This document shows, one piece after another, positions 1 through 28,723 of a stretch of DNA of 64,000 nt; position 1 is the stretch's first letter; each line of letters begins with the position of its first letter. Source of the DNA: Oryzias latipes (lineage: Eukaryota > Chordata > Actinopteri > Beloniformes > Adrianichthyidae). The position numbers were made by a program, and so were the translations under genes. Location: the NCBI RefSeq assembly GCF_002234675.1, contig NC_019866.2:15281261-15345260 (forward strand). The letters are read 5' to 3'. The notes beneath the pieces are model-generated. The model saw only the letters and a list, made by a program, of their open reading frames with translations, did not search any database and had not been told where the DNA came from.

Positions 1-3000
1 TTCCTGTTATTTAAGGGGGAAAAATATGCTTGAGTTGAGAGGTAATACATGGCTGCAAGATCTTTCAGAAGTGTCAGATTAAAGGAGAGGAGATACAAAC
101 ACATCAATTTAAAGTTGACTTCATGACGCACTTATGGGCTCCTCAGTGTGTGGCGAAAGGTTTATAGTCACACATGGCTGAATGTTACAACTCCAGTCCC
201 CACAGACAGAAACACACACTGGTTTTCCTGCAATCTCATCTAGACACAGTCAATTGGATCCGACACTCGCCCTCTTCCTCTCCTGTAATTAGTCCTCAAA
301 AGGCTGACATAAGCAGCCAGTGGTGAAGAAGCGAGAATCCAAAAAAACAAACAGGAAAAAAAAACCATCCCCACTGGCTCTTAGTACAAACAGAATAAGA
401 GACACTTTTTTGCAAAGAAAACAACAACACAACTCTTTAAACACAACAAATCATTTGGTTGATTTTTGTTTTCTCCTAGGGCTGCAGTTAATTAAAGTAA
501 ATGTTTACCAGAATCTGATGAGCAAGTCAGCAAAGCAAACCACCAAAAACCCAGCAGGATTCCACTTTCTGCTATGGGACAATGTTGCTACAAAAAACAA
601 CAAGAGTTCACCATCAGGTTTGGAAGAGGGCACAACATAAACAGAAAACAACAATTCCTCCTTAAGTTATTATAGAAAAGAATAATCATGACTTTTGAGA
701 AAAATATTATGCAATAACATTTTACGCACACAATTTAGGGGTGTACCGACTAATCAACTGAATTGAAAAATCCGTTTATACTCCTACAACCCAACCACAT
801 TGATCTGTCTGAGGAAAGTTGTTATTTGAATCGACCTACAATATACCAATAAAAAAACGTTTCAAAATTAAACAAATCTATTATAGTCAATCTTTGAAAA
901 TACCATTTGGACTAAATGTGGCCACAGCCATAACAGCTTTCCATCACCGCCTTGAAGTAACAATATTTTGAAGTAGCACGTTTCTTCTGGAAGTCCTTTT
1001 TCTCAGAAAAAAATAAGCTAAGAAGGCCACAGAGGGATGTGCAGTGGAGTTGGTTTGTAGTGACACGTAAAAGAAAAAAAAATCGCAATGCAACTGCCTC
1101 ATTGGTCAAGTCTCCCCCAATATCTTTAGCTGTGAAAAAACTCATTTTTCTTAAGTAAATACCTATACAAGAAGCGGTGGACACCCTTTACTACAGAAAA
1201 AAATGAAAGAAGGAAAAAAAAAAGCTGCAGATCTTTTGGTTCTGCACTTACAGATGAGAGCTCTTGAAAAAAAACCTTAGAGGAAGTTCAATTTTCAACG
1301 AATTTCATTTTTAAATCAGGAAGTGTCTAAACTGGCCAGGAGTCTGCTGAAAAAACCAAAGGAAATCTATGTGTGTTCAATTTGCAACAAAGAATGTATG
1401 CACAATTAAAATAAATAGTTATTTTTAGAGGGTTATAAAACTTCTTTAGAGCAAAGATAAATATTAAAAAGCTTTATAGTTATGTGTGGCAAGAGCAGTC
1501 ATTTTTTTAATTAATTAATTTCTTAATTAGCAGTTAGCAGTCTGGTATTAATTAGATGAGCTTACTTTTTTTTTTACATTGAACAAACTGTAAAGGAGTC
1601 ATTAATTAAATTCAAGGGAGCAGCTGGATAGCTTAGTTGTTATCAGCAGGTTAAGTGCAGAACTGGCACATGGGAAATCCGGATTCGATTCCCAGGGGGT
1701 GCGATGAGCCTCATCCAGTGGCGGTCCCTGGAGAAGCGCTACTGTCTAACTATGTAGCCATGAGGGGGACAAGCTTGGATCCAGCTGTAGCGGTCCCCAG
1801 CCGGCATACAATACAGAGTTGCGTCAGGAGGGGCATTCAGCACAAAAATCTTTGCCAAACCACCTGTGTGGATGAGTGAAAGCAGGTTCACTGTGGCAGG
1901 ATGGGATATTCCGAAAGGTGAACAACTTGTTGCCTATCTGTTTATGGGATTGTGGCCCTAATTGCAACACAACAGCAGAGCAAAAACTGTGCAACGTGTT
2001 GAAAGAAGCCACACCCCTGTGTTAATGTTAAGTGTTTGTTCTCCGCTGTGAGTTAGCCTGTTATTCTTCCCTCTGTGAATATTTTGACCTTAAACATTTC
2101 TCATCCATTTTCACACCTCCATTGCTCTTTCTCACTTTCGCCTACCTTCATCCTCACAGGCACTCCATGAAAGCCTCCACTCTATCAGCGTAACCATGGC
2201 AACCTGAAGCGGGGGGGGGGGGGGGTCCTCAGCTTCCGGAAAGGGCGTGCCTCTTTTGTGCTGCTTCAAAGGTGTAGCCAGACGTCAGTGTGCCTGCTAA
2301 GCCATAGCCAATTGTGTCCTTAAAGGCTGAGTGTGTCTGAGAATGTGAGTTTGGGGAGAGTTGTGTGTTTGTGTGTCATTGACTGGGAAACAGGGCTGAG
2401 GCACAGGAATGCTGAACAGGATGTAGGAAGAAAATTCCAGAAACAGTGAAGTCAGTGCAAAAAAAGAAAAAGAAAAACACCCTGAGGTATCTTAGGCAGC
2501 AACAAGGAGGTTTCCCAGGAGTCCAATTTTCACTTGCTTGTGCTTCTTCATCTCTAAGTTACTTCTTCAGCTGGGAATCTTTGTTTAAGAAAAATATTAC
2601 ACCTGGGAATCACTGCTTCAGATTCACACAGGATCTTTTATGGATAATTGTCAAAAATTCCAAATCCGACTGATGGAAATGACTTTGTAAGTCTGCAGTT
2701 ATCCAGCTCCACGTAACTTCCCTCTGGATTGCGTGCCAGAGTAAAGTGAACGGCTGCAGCTCCATTAAGCCATCTGCATAGAGTATTGAGAGTAAACACA
2801 GGAACAATCTCTGTATATTCCTAGAACAAACAGCAAAACCCAGCAATGCTCGCGCGCTGAGCAAGCGTGGGCTGCTGCTATTTTCATAGGAGAAGGGGGA
2901 AAAAAAATCTCTTAAATACCAGCAACATGATTCCAAACAGACTCGCTCGCACTGGAAATGCCAAAGCTGTCATTACGTGGTTGTTGTAAAAAAAAAAAAG

Positions 3001-3882
3001 GGGTGTCAAGAGTCAAGTTTTGAACTTTAGGGAGATTTCTTTGACTTAAAAGCTCTGTATATTCTCTATACCTGCATGTTTCATGCCTAGAGGTCATTTG
3101 ACCTAAATGACCTCAAAATGTGTACAAACGTCTAAATTTCTCATCTAATTTTTCACTTTTGTGGCCCAAACCAATTTCAAATCAAATCAAAGTGACCTGG
3201 CACATCCTTTATTCTGTTGTTTTTTCATGTTGGCTGCGCTTGAGGACAAGTGGACTCAGACAGAAACAGCCAGAGGGGTAAACATCCGACGCCACGCCGA
3301 GGGGGGGCACAGATGTTTCAGAATGGAGAGACCATCGTCTCCTTAATTGCTTCAAATGGATCCACACACACTCATTAAACGTGATGGGAGGAAAGGAGAG
3401 AACACTGCCAGGAGGAGCTGATGAAGGGTGGAAATGTACCCATAATGCTTAACAGGCACACAACACAAAAAGGGGGGATAAATCACTTAGTGGGGTCCAT
3501 TAAAAAAAAAGAGAACTATAAACTATTTCCCGCTGTATGTTGTGTTCTTCTGCAAGTACGGTCGCCTGCTTGCACCAAACTTTACATCTGTTTGCTGCTG
3601 AGTTACTCAGGTGATTGCCCTTTGACCCCACAGGAGCCAGCAATTTGATGGGAGGGAGGCGGGACAGAGGGGTCCCTGTTTTCGGGTCTGGTTTTTCACC
3701 CACGGGTCAGCAAATGTCCAGCCAGCTAACCCAGCCCACCGCCTGGTTCTGGACACACAGTCTCACTGTGCCCCCCCCCCCCCATGTGTTTTTGAGGTTT
3801 CCCAGCTCCATCTGATTCAAACTAAAGTGGCTGGGGGCAGCTAGGGAGTCAGGTGTGGTGAGATGAGGCCACTGGGACTCAC
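1..3882 (-). other. Part of nherf1 intron 1
   Basis: Non-coding on both strands as far as can be read: no second PDZ exon is present. It holds a tRNA-derived SINE (about 1617-1935), a G14 tract near 2211-2224, a C14 tract near 3770-3783 and AT-rich DNA. Short open frames here lack splice context or recognisable content. Confidence 0.7.
1617..1935 (+). mobile_element. tRNA-derived SINE with RTE-like 3' tail
   Basis: The head has a tRNA-like A box (tagcttagttgtt) and B box (ggattcgattccc) with spacing expected of a tRNA promoter. The 3' part contains 'gccaaaccacctgtgtgga' and 'ccgaaaggtgaacaac', a tail type shared with fish RTE LINEs. A partial second copy of the tail lies at 61735-61830. Ends are approximate. 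Confidence 0.65.
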
Positions 3883-4518
3883 CTTCTCTGAGCTGATGCT
3901 CAGCTTCTCCTCCACCCCGTTGCTCCTCGGGACTGGTGTGAGCTCCCTGGGCGACTCCTCTTGCTCCACCACCTCCTCAGCCTCCGCCTCCTGCTTTACC
4001 ACCTCCTCCTCCGTCCCATCCACATCCTCATGCGCCTCCACCATCACCAACAACTCCGTCTCCTTCACCATCACCAACTCCGTCTCCTCCACCATCACCA
4101 CCCCCGTCTCGTCCGCTATTACCACCCCCTCCTCCTCCACCACCTCCACCTCCACCTCATCCTCCTCGAAGGGCACCGGGACTCCGTCGGACACGTACTC
4201 CTTCAGGCATTTTAAGTTGTGTTTCTTCAACAGCTGCTCCGTGTCTGGGTCCACTACGATCAGCTCCAGCGGCCCCGCCGTGGCGCGGATCCGGGACACG
4301 ACCTGCTGATGACTCTCGCTCTCCACGTCCTCCCCGTTCACGAACACCAGTCTGTCCCCGGCGCGCAGCCCCGACGACTCCGCGGGGCTGTCGGGCTCCA
4401 CCAACCGGATGAACTGCCCCGTCTTGCCCTTCTCCCCGTGGAGGTGGAAGCCGTAGCCGTTGTCCCCCTTGTGCAGCGTGCAGAGGCGGGGGCGCAGGTA
4501 CTGGCTTTTGCTGGGCAT
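3883..4518 (-). CDS. nherf1: NHERF1 (Na+/H+ exchanger regulatory factor 1) coding exon 1, gene continues off the left edge
   Basis: NHERF1 is a cortical scaffold that links apical transporters and receptors to ezrin through two PDZ domains and a C-terminal ezrin-binding tail. This exon gives 212 codons: PDZ1 spans about residues 9-92, with the ligand-binding loop GYGFHLH at 21-27 and strongly NHERF-like text such as [10 protein letters not shown]. After PDZ1 comes an unusually long, acidic Val/Glu-rich linker (about 118-190). The start is the only ATG that opens the PDZ frame. The exon ends at an AAG|GTGAGT donor in phase 0 (intron GT at 3881-3882). PDZ2 and the ezrin tail are not in the window. 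NHERF2 was considered, but the next gene is rab37, the NHERF1 neighbour; NHERF2 sits near RAB26 in mammals. The exon is GC-rich and lies in a CpG-dense stretch reaching about 4720, probably the promoter. Confidence 0.93.
4047..4160 (-). repeat. Coding minisatellite in the nherf1 acidic linker
   Basis: An imperfect repeat of about 21-24 bp encodes runs such as VVMVEETEL / LVMVKETEL / LLVMVEA in the frame of nherf1. On the plus strand it reads as repeated 'accatcaccaactccgtctc'. It expands the linker after PDZ1 and creates long open frames on the opposite strand that are by-products of its composition. Confidence 0.7.
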
Positions 4519-5324
4519 GGTCAGTGGTGGTCGGCTTCACGACCTGTTGCTCGCTGGAAAGAGACTGGATGAGGAGGTGAGCACGCACGGAGCTGGCAGC
4601 TCTTCTGAGGAGTCCCACTGCTTCCACGCAATCCTCGGTGGGGGGCCCCTGTCTGCTGTGGGGGTCCTGACCCGGGGTCCGAGCGGAGGAGTGACTGAGC
4701 TGGACCGTCAGTGCGCGTGAGCGCTTATCTGAACGAGGGAGGTGCGTTCACGGAACAACCCTGCTTTATGCAAAACAGCAACCAATGGATGCGTAAAACA
4801 CAAGTGAGCAACACAGTGCGGGATTATTTTAAACACTTTCATATTTTTATCATCCAATCACATGCCTTCCAAAGAGTCATTTTGTTTATTATGAATTGAA
4901 AATAACACGATTTCCTGAAAAATGATCAGAACAACAAAAGTTAACTGATATGCTTGAAAAGAACGGTAACTGGTTGCAGCATTTACGCGTTTAGTAAACA
5001 TAATTTCTGCAGATATCTTCCATTTTTGTGACTGCAAATCAAAATTCCATGGGAAACTAACTGCAAACTTTACTCTGCTAATCTCGCAGATCTTCAGTCA
5101 ATAAAAAATATAGAATAAAAAACAAGCAGTCATTGACTCGTGGATCTTTTCTTTTCTTTGTGGCATTTTTTTTGATTTATAGAAGAAAACTTTCTTTCAG
5201 GCAACTGCTTTCAGTGGTGACTGCAACACTTTTGGTTTGGTTGGCTTTCACACAAAGAACTTTCTGAAACAAACCAAAGACTGGAATGAAACAGTTAGTC
5301 CTCTTAATGACGCACTTCGATTTT

Positions 5325-5717
5325 TAAAAAGTGTTTTTGGTGTTTTTAAAACGTTCTTGTAGCATTTTTCTCATGGTGGAGGACATATATAAATAAAAAT
5401 AACTGCATTTCTGATTATTTCTGTATCCTGTATCGGTGTGGTGAATCAGGAGCAGACAATAAATGCTGTTTTGTAAAATTGTTACTACATCCGGGGGCCA
5501 CAAGCTCCCAGCTCCGCTCCATTCTGATGCATCCACTTGTAGATAACTAGATCCATCCAGGCTTACTCCAGTCCCGCCCATACCTTAGAAGTGAATTTCT
5601 CACGAACTACAAAACGACACAGGTTTTTAAAATTGTGTCTAAAAAATGGCCTAATAATAGTTAAAAGACCACTGGAAATGCTTTTAAAATAGATGAAAAT
5701 GTGATTGGAGTGGAACT
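5325..5717. mobile_element. MITE, 'CCCACTCC' family, copy 1
   Basis: Right end reads gattggagtggaact followed by TTAA. The internal landmark 'catttttctcatggtggagg' and a minus-strand peptide fragment (LQVDASEWSGAGSLWPP) are shared with other copies. The left terminal repeat is lost or degraded, so the left edge is approximate. Confidence 0.65.
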
Positions 5718-6386
5718 TTAAGCATCTGCATATTTCCTATACAATTTTATCCAAAAGACATTTTTAAGAGTTACTCTTCAGATTTTTTAAAAGTTGCTTC
5801 CTTTTTTCTCCTATTTAGAGTCACTTACTTCCTCTTGTTCTCCTCCGCTTTTCCTTAAAAAGTGCCCCCCACCCCCCCACACACAGAAACTGTACCAGAG
5901 TTCATTTGCAAATAAATCACAACTCTTGTTCTCAATAGGACCAGATTTAGCTTATTGGATTTGGCACCAAATTTCAGGTGAGTTTTTATCCCTGCCAAGT
6001 GCAGCAGACCATCAAAGGAATCAAACCTTGGTGTAGATCAGGGACAAAACGTGAAGAGCAAACGTGCCCACAAGCACAGCTTAACTGCTGCAGGAATCAA
6101 ACACAATTCTTTATTTCACTCCTATTTAAACTGTGTTTTATCCGCCAAGGAAAATATCAAATATTAATGATCATAAGTGTATCAACCCTTAGACAGATAT
6201 CGATGCAGATTTCCTTAAAACTTTGGCTCTAAAATTACCTTAATTTGGCATCTATATGAGTGAATTTTGTTTAATAGCTGGAAATAAATTTAGGCATCAA
6301 GGGGTCAATCATAAGAATAATTAAATGGAATAGATCTACTGTGTTCTATGTAAACTTTAAGGATTTTCAAGAAGAAAAAACACCAT

Positions 6387-6451
6387 GCTGTGCCGCAATT
6401 CATCTCCTGTTTGGAATGTGATTCCAAACTGGAGATGAATTGTGGAACAGC
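6387..6451. repeat. 65-nt near-perfect hairpin (31-nt arms, 3-nt loop)
   Basis: Arms 6387-6417 and 6421-6451 are inverse complements with three mismatches; the loop is gtg at 6418-6420. It lies in intergenic DNA. It could be a palindromic repeat remnant or a hairpin RNA source. The tight loop and lack of a recognised seed argue against naming a microRNA. Confidence 0.75.
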
Positions 6452-7880
6452 TAAAGTCAACAAAAAAAATCACAACAGGGTGTGTAACGTTTACTTACTT
6501 TCGGTGTTCTCCATTAACCAGGCTTTTTAAAGGTTGTGTAAATCAGAAATCTGGTTTTTGGTTTCAGGGTAGGCCATAAGGGTAGACCTGGTTTCCCAGG
6601 GTAGACATTTTCTCTGTCTACAGGTAAATTTGCACGCCAAAGGCTGTTGACATGCAGCTTTGAAAAAGTGAAAGCACCTGAAGGAAAATCGTGACCTGAA
6701 GTAGTGAACGAATGGAAATTGAGAAATTGTGTAAGACAATTTGTCTCCAAGTTTTTTCTTTAGGCAAGTAAACACACTCATTGTGACTTCGCACAGCCTT
6801 ATTTGTCCTTTTGAGTCATAGTTTCAGTTTTTCTGCATGTGGCGGTTTGATGATTACTAACTCAGACTGCTAACGGAGGAGGGAATTTCTCAGATGCACA
6901 ACTTGTGACTGATATCACCTTATTGAGCCATCAGTTTTCTTTACATTTTTAAGGAGTTAGGAAATTCTGAATTCAAACATATTTAGTGACCTAGAGGCGT
7001 GTAGAATGGTTGCCAGAAGAAACAGCCTTGTAGAGCCATAATTTGGCACACCACATGGTTCTATTCTGGGGTCCACCCGTTTTTGCCTCACCATCCCTGC
7101 TTCTGGATTGTTGAAAGTTTTGTCACAAATTCCAACGTTTAAAGCGACGTTGCACTTCTAGAGTGGATATTTAAGCACATTTGGATCAAAATAGACTTAA
7201 TAGAAATAAAGATAATCCCCAATCAAGCAAAAATGATCAGTTGTAGCACTTTGTTTGGTGCTAACCTGATTCAGAAAATTCTCTAATTTAGTTCTCAACA
7301 GGGATGAGGCATTTCTGTGACCGTGTTGGACGGAAGGTTATCAGGTACAGAGCGCCTAACCCTTCTGGCTTCTCAGAAAGAGATTTGAAGTCAACAGTTA
7401 AAGAAAAATACCACGTCAAACTAAATTGGTAATTTTTACAGTTAAAGGTCAATTTTATTTTTTAATTTTCTACAATTCTAGAGTATCTGTGTTCATTTTG
7501 TAAGAAGATGACAGGCAAGTCATGACCTGAACTTATAGCAGAGGGGTTAAGATCATACAAACTAATTCCATTTGGCAGAAAGGGCCAGAAAAGACCTTGG
7601 CTGTTTGCTGTGGATGGATGAGGTGGGGAGGAGCCACAGGTTCTGGCCTCTGCAGTAAATCACGAGGCTGCTTAATATTATGTCACACAAAACAAAAACC
7701 AGACTCACTGGATTTCATCATTTTAAAAATGGTGCTGGAAAAGAAAAACAAAGTGTCTCTGTAGTTTACTGTGTGTTGTGGGACACAGCAGAAAATAAAC
7801 AGGGGAGCTGGTGCCACACTGTGGCTCATTAACCTCAACACACCCAGTCACGTACAAAAGACTCATTTGTTCCACTTGAC

Positions 7881-7899
7881 ACACACACACACACACACA
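7881..7899. repeat. (CA)n microsatellite
   Basis: About nine CA units in rab37 3' flanking DNA. Confidence 0.85.
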
Positions 7900-8846
7900 T
7901 AAAAGTGCACAAAGATGACTGACTTCAAGAATCACGTACATTACAAAATATACTTTATATCTATGATAACAAAGCACTTTTTATGGCACTTTGTGTTTCA
8001 CCGTGATGCCTCGAAAGAGGGACAAATGTGACATTAAGCAAGTTTGACAAGCAAACATTCATAATGAACAGTGTTACAAAGATACACAAGGCGTGAACAA
8101 ATACAGATCTCGACAATGACGACTATGGCCCAGAGTGCTGTGCACATTTGAGTGTGAACTCTATGATGGCAAAACTCAAAGACATGACAGGAGAAGTCTT
8201 TGTATGCAACAACCTGCAGCGGCAGCGGTGGAGTAACTTTAGGGGCCCTGAATTAAATGTACAGACACACACAGGGGGCACCCTAAAATATTGGCTTTAT
8301 TCTAACAGCATTACAGATGTGAACAGATGGCATCATTTACCTAAATTCTTTCAAAGAGGCTCAAGTCCACTATTAAAACAAACTCAAATAGTAAAAGATG
8401 AGCACTGTAAGGCCAAGAGGGATTCAGTTCACAGCCTGATATAATTAGGATTAGGCAAGCTCAGGGCTGCATGGCAAAAAAAAAAAAAAAAAGCTAAATC
8501 CATGAGGGCAGAATGGCAAATGTTTCCCTGCAAATTAATATTTAATGTTTCAGATTTTTTAACTCCTGACTTGTGTTTTGAAACCACTGTCACCACAAAG
8601 ACCACAAACATTTCTACACATGACACGCACGATTTATAACTTCACATTTCAGAAAAGGGATGGCAGCTCATCCAGGTTCGCTTTCATTTGGCAAAACAAG
8701 CTGCTCCGAGTAGAAGCTGAGGATATCCACCTTTTTTTTTAGGATTCAACGCTGGGGACTGGCTTTCAAAAGAATGCAGCCTTTTCCACCTCTTCTCACC
8801 CTCCATCCCACACTTCCTCCCTCCCCTGCCTGGTGTTTGGCGTCAG

Positions 8847-26253
<17,407 letters not shown>

Positions 26254-28723
26254 CTCTTTTGATCTACAGATTTCTGTTAGAAAACAGTTGCAGATTAAAT
26301 AAACTTGTAAACCTGCAGCTTTCCTTCATCTGGTTCATTTTCCTCTGCAGTGCATGTCACTCCTACATTCACAGTGGCTTTTATCTGTTATGTAAAATTT
26401 ATGAAGAAAACAGACGAGGAAGCATTCAGAACCTCGGAGAGCGCCTCATTAATACATCATGGGAGAATGTCTTTAACTTTTTTAATTGATAAAAAAGGCT
26501 TTACACAAACTACATTGAATTAAGAGGTTTTAAAAAGGCAAAAGAAGAAACTGGAACAGGTTTTCTAAGTGTATTTATTTGTTCATTGTTCAGTATGACT
26601 CTGCTGTGAGCCGCTCTGTAGAAAACTCCGCCATGAGAACAGGCAGAGCCGGTTATGACTCACACTCCAGACGGCTGCTGCCTATCACAACAACACGGAC
26701 AAAGAACTCATCCTCCCACCCGCAGAAAACACAAGAACTGCTTCAAGTGATGCTGAACCAGCTGACAGTCACATACAACGCAGTTTGGGACATTTCAGAG
26801 TGCAGATGAAAGACATGAATTCTCTGAAACAGGATAGAAACAAAACATGTCGAAAACTATGATTGTGCTCCCTCCTGACGCCAAACCAGGGCGTCACTGA
26901 AGCAAATGTTCTGTGCAAGGTAAACAAGGTCACTTCAAAACTTTGAGACTAGAACTTTTGAGAAAAAGCTGTTCAAATCTAAACTAAAACATCAACAGGG
27001 GGTTTAGAAAAAGTTCGGAAACATTTTGAAGTAAACAACTTTTAAACTCAATAAAATAAAGGCAGTTTGAAGACCTCTGACAAGAAAACATAACAGTTTA
27101 GCAATTTTGGAGCAAAAACAAGAACTTAAAAAACAAATAACACAGGTGTAACAATACTGTGCATAAAATGACACTAAAATGATAGTCCCAATGTGTTAAA
27201 GACCCACTCCAATGACATTTGGGTTTTTAACTTGTTATTGAAGCATTTTTCTGATGGACATGTAAAAAAAAAAGGGCTAAAAATTACATTTCTGAGTATT
27301 TTATAATTTAAATCATTGTGAAACAGAAGCAGGTGAAATGATGACATTAGAAGAAAAAGAGCATATTTGTGACAGAAAACACACTAGGCGGGCAACGAGG
27401 AGAATTTCTAATGAACTCCAGCCGCTCTGCAGAAACTATGTCCTAGAAAATGACAGTTTTTTTGATTTAGGTTCAAAACTGCATAATCATAATTAAAAGA
27501 CCACTAGGAATGCATTTACAATAGATGATCAGAGTGGGAGTTTGACAAATGTTTACTTATGACTTCTTACGATGGTGACTTTGATGGTGTTAAGTGTGGA
27601 ACCTTGTGTGCAGAATCGACAAATGACATTACACTTCCACACATACATGAGGTTTTCTGCAAAATAAACCAATCTGTCGCAGAAAAAAATAGACATTTGG
27701 ATGTCTAATTATGTAAACCGTATGACCCTCTGTATTTGTAAAAATGACTTTTCTATTTTTTTAAAGGATAAAAAAAAGCTTAAAAATCCGAGTTTCTTTT
27801 TTGTTAGCTAAAATATTAAGTCAAAAAAAGCAATCAATTTATTTATTTCCTTTAGGACTTCACTTAATTTAGCATCACCTTGAAGGGAAAAAACACTAAA
27901 GAATATTTTTATTTAATGGGAACTAAATTCAGGCATTAATATATCAATTATTTCCTAAACATTTCAATTTAAAAACATTGTTTTTTTTGTTTGTTAGTTT
28001 GTTTAGATGTTTTGAAGAATTACCTTGTGTGCATCCAACAAGATTGGTAAGAAATGATTTTGAGTTTAAAAAGACTTAACTGAAAATAAATCCAGCTTTA
28101 TTCTAAAATAGTTCTGTGCTCGGTCTGTGCACGACTAGGAGGCTGTGTGAGTCTGCTCCAACAAAAAAACAACAAAAAGATTTCCTTGATTCTCGTCGTT
28201 CCATTTTGTTGCACTGAAACCAAGTGACCTCTTCATAATAATAATCTTAAATAAAGTGCACTTCACATCTGTTTCATATGCTTACGTAATGCTTTAAAAT
28301 AAGCACAATAGGATTAAAAGGCTCCTCTCTCCCTTGAAATGAAGATAGAGCACACAGCATTCAGTCTCTTGTTGGGTTTTTAAAAACTACCTTGCACTGT
28401 TCACTCAGAACAAACCTGTGCCGATGATTCCTACCAAACCATTACTAAAGTTGTGTGAATGAAAACTAGCCAAACAGCTACACACCCGACATCTGTGTAC
28501 CCAAAAAATAAACGATAAAGTTTTTTGCGCTCTCAATGTTCTGTGTGCAAATTTTCTGCAGTCATAAACCTCGTTGCTCTGATCTCCAGCACCTCACTGG
28601 GAGCTGAGACTCCTGCTGAGGTTCCTTTGATCTCTACGCTCATCTCAGAGACAATGTTAACTTCACATTGAGTTTCTGAAGAGTCTCCAATGTCTCTTAG
28701 TCTTCCTGCACTTTGCAATGAGG
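26254..28723. other. Intergenic: rab37 exon 1b upstream and xylt2 3' flank
   Basis: It holds the presumed promoter and 5'UTR for rab37 exon 1b, MITE copy 5 (27200-27540) and the xylt2 3'UTR. On the minus strand an AATAAAGC signal occurs near 28095-28100, which would give an xylt2 3'UTR of about 630 nt. The rest is AT-rich DNA with no gene that could be supported. Confidence 0.6.
27200..27540. mobile_element. MITE, 'CCCACTCC' family, copy 5
   Basis: Short copy of about 341 bp. Left: TTAA (27196-27199) then AGACCCACTCCAATGA. Right: gatcagagtgggagt, then TTGA. It has both termini but lacks much of the interior found in the 1.16-kb copy 7. Confidence 0.8.

Larger units (their letters stand above)
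4519..8846. other. Intergenic: nherf1 upstream region and rab37 3' flank
   Basis: Between the nherf1 start codon and the rab37 stop codon. It contains the nherf1 CpG-rich promoter flank (to about 4720), one MITE of the local eight-copy family (about 5325-5717), a 65-nt hairpin (6387-6451), a CA dinucleotide run near 7881-7899 and the rab37 3'UTR. On the minus strand an AATAAA signal occurs near 8294-8299, which would give a rab37 3'UTR of about 550 nt. No further gene is seen. Confidence 0.6.

Noticed and set aside
320-640. Plus-strand 106-codon Lys/Asn-rich frame
   Set aside because: AT-rich intron-like DNA, no family resemblance, no start or splice context.
3863-4309. Plus-strand open frame of 148 codons opposite nherf1
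   Set aside because: Low-complexity Ser/Thr-rich reading of the antisense of the nherf1 acidic repeat; the minus strand carries a real PDZ exon.
4157-4627. Minus-strand 156-codon frame overlapping nherf1 exon 1
   Set aside because: Shifted reading of the same GC-rich exon; Arg/Gly/Ala-rich with no domain.
6387-6451. Naming the hairpin as a microRNA
   Set aside because: The 3-nt loop is tight for a pre-miRNA and no known seed was recognised; kept only as a structural observation.
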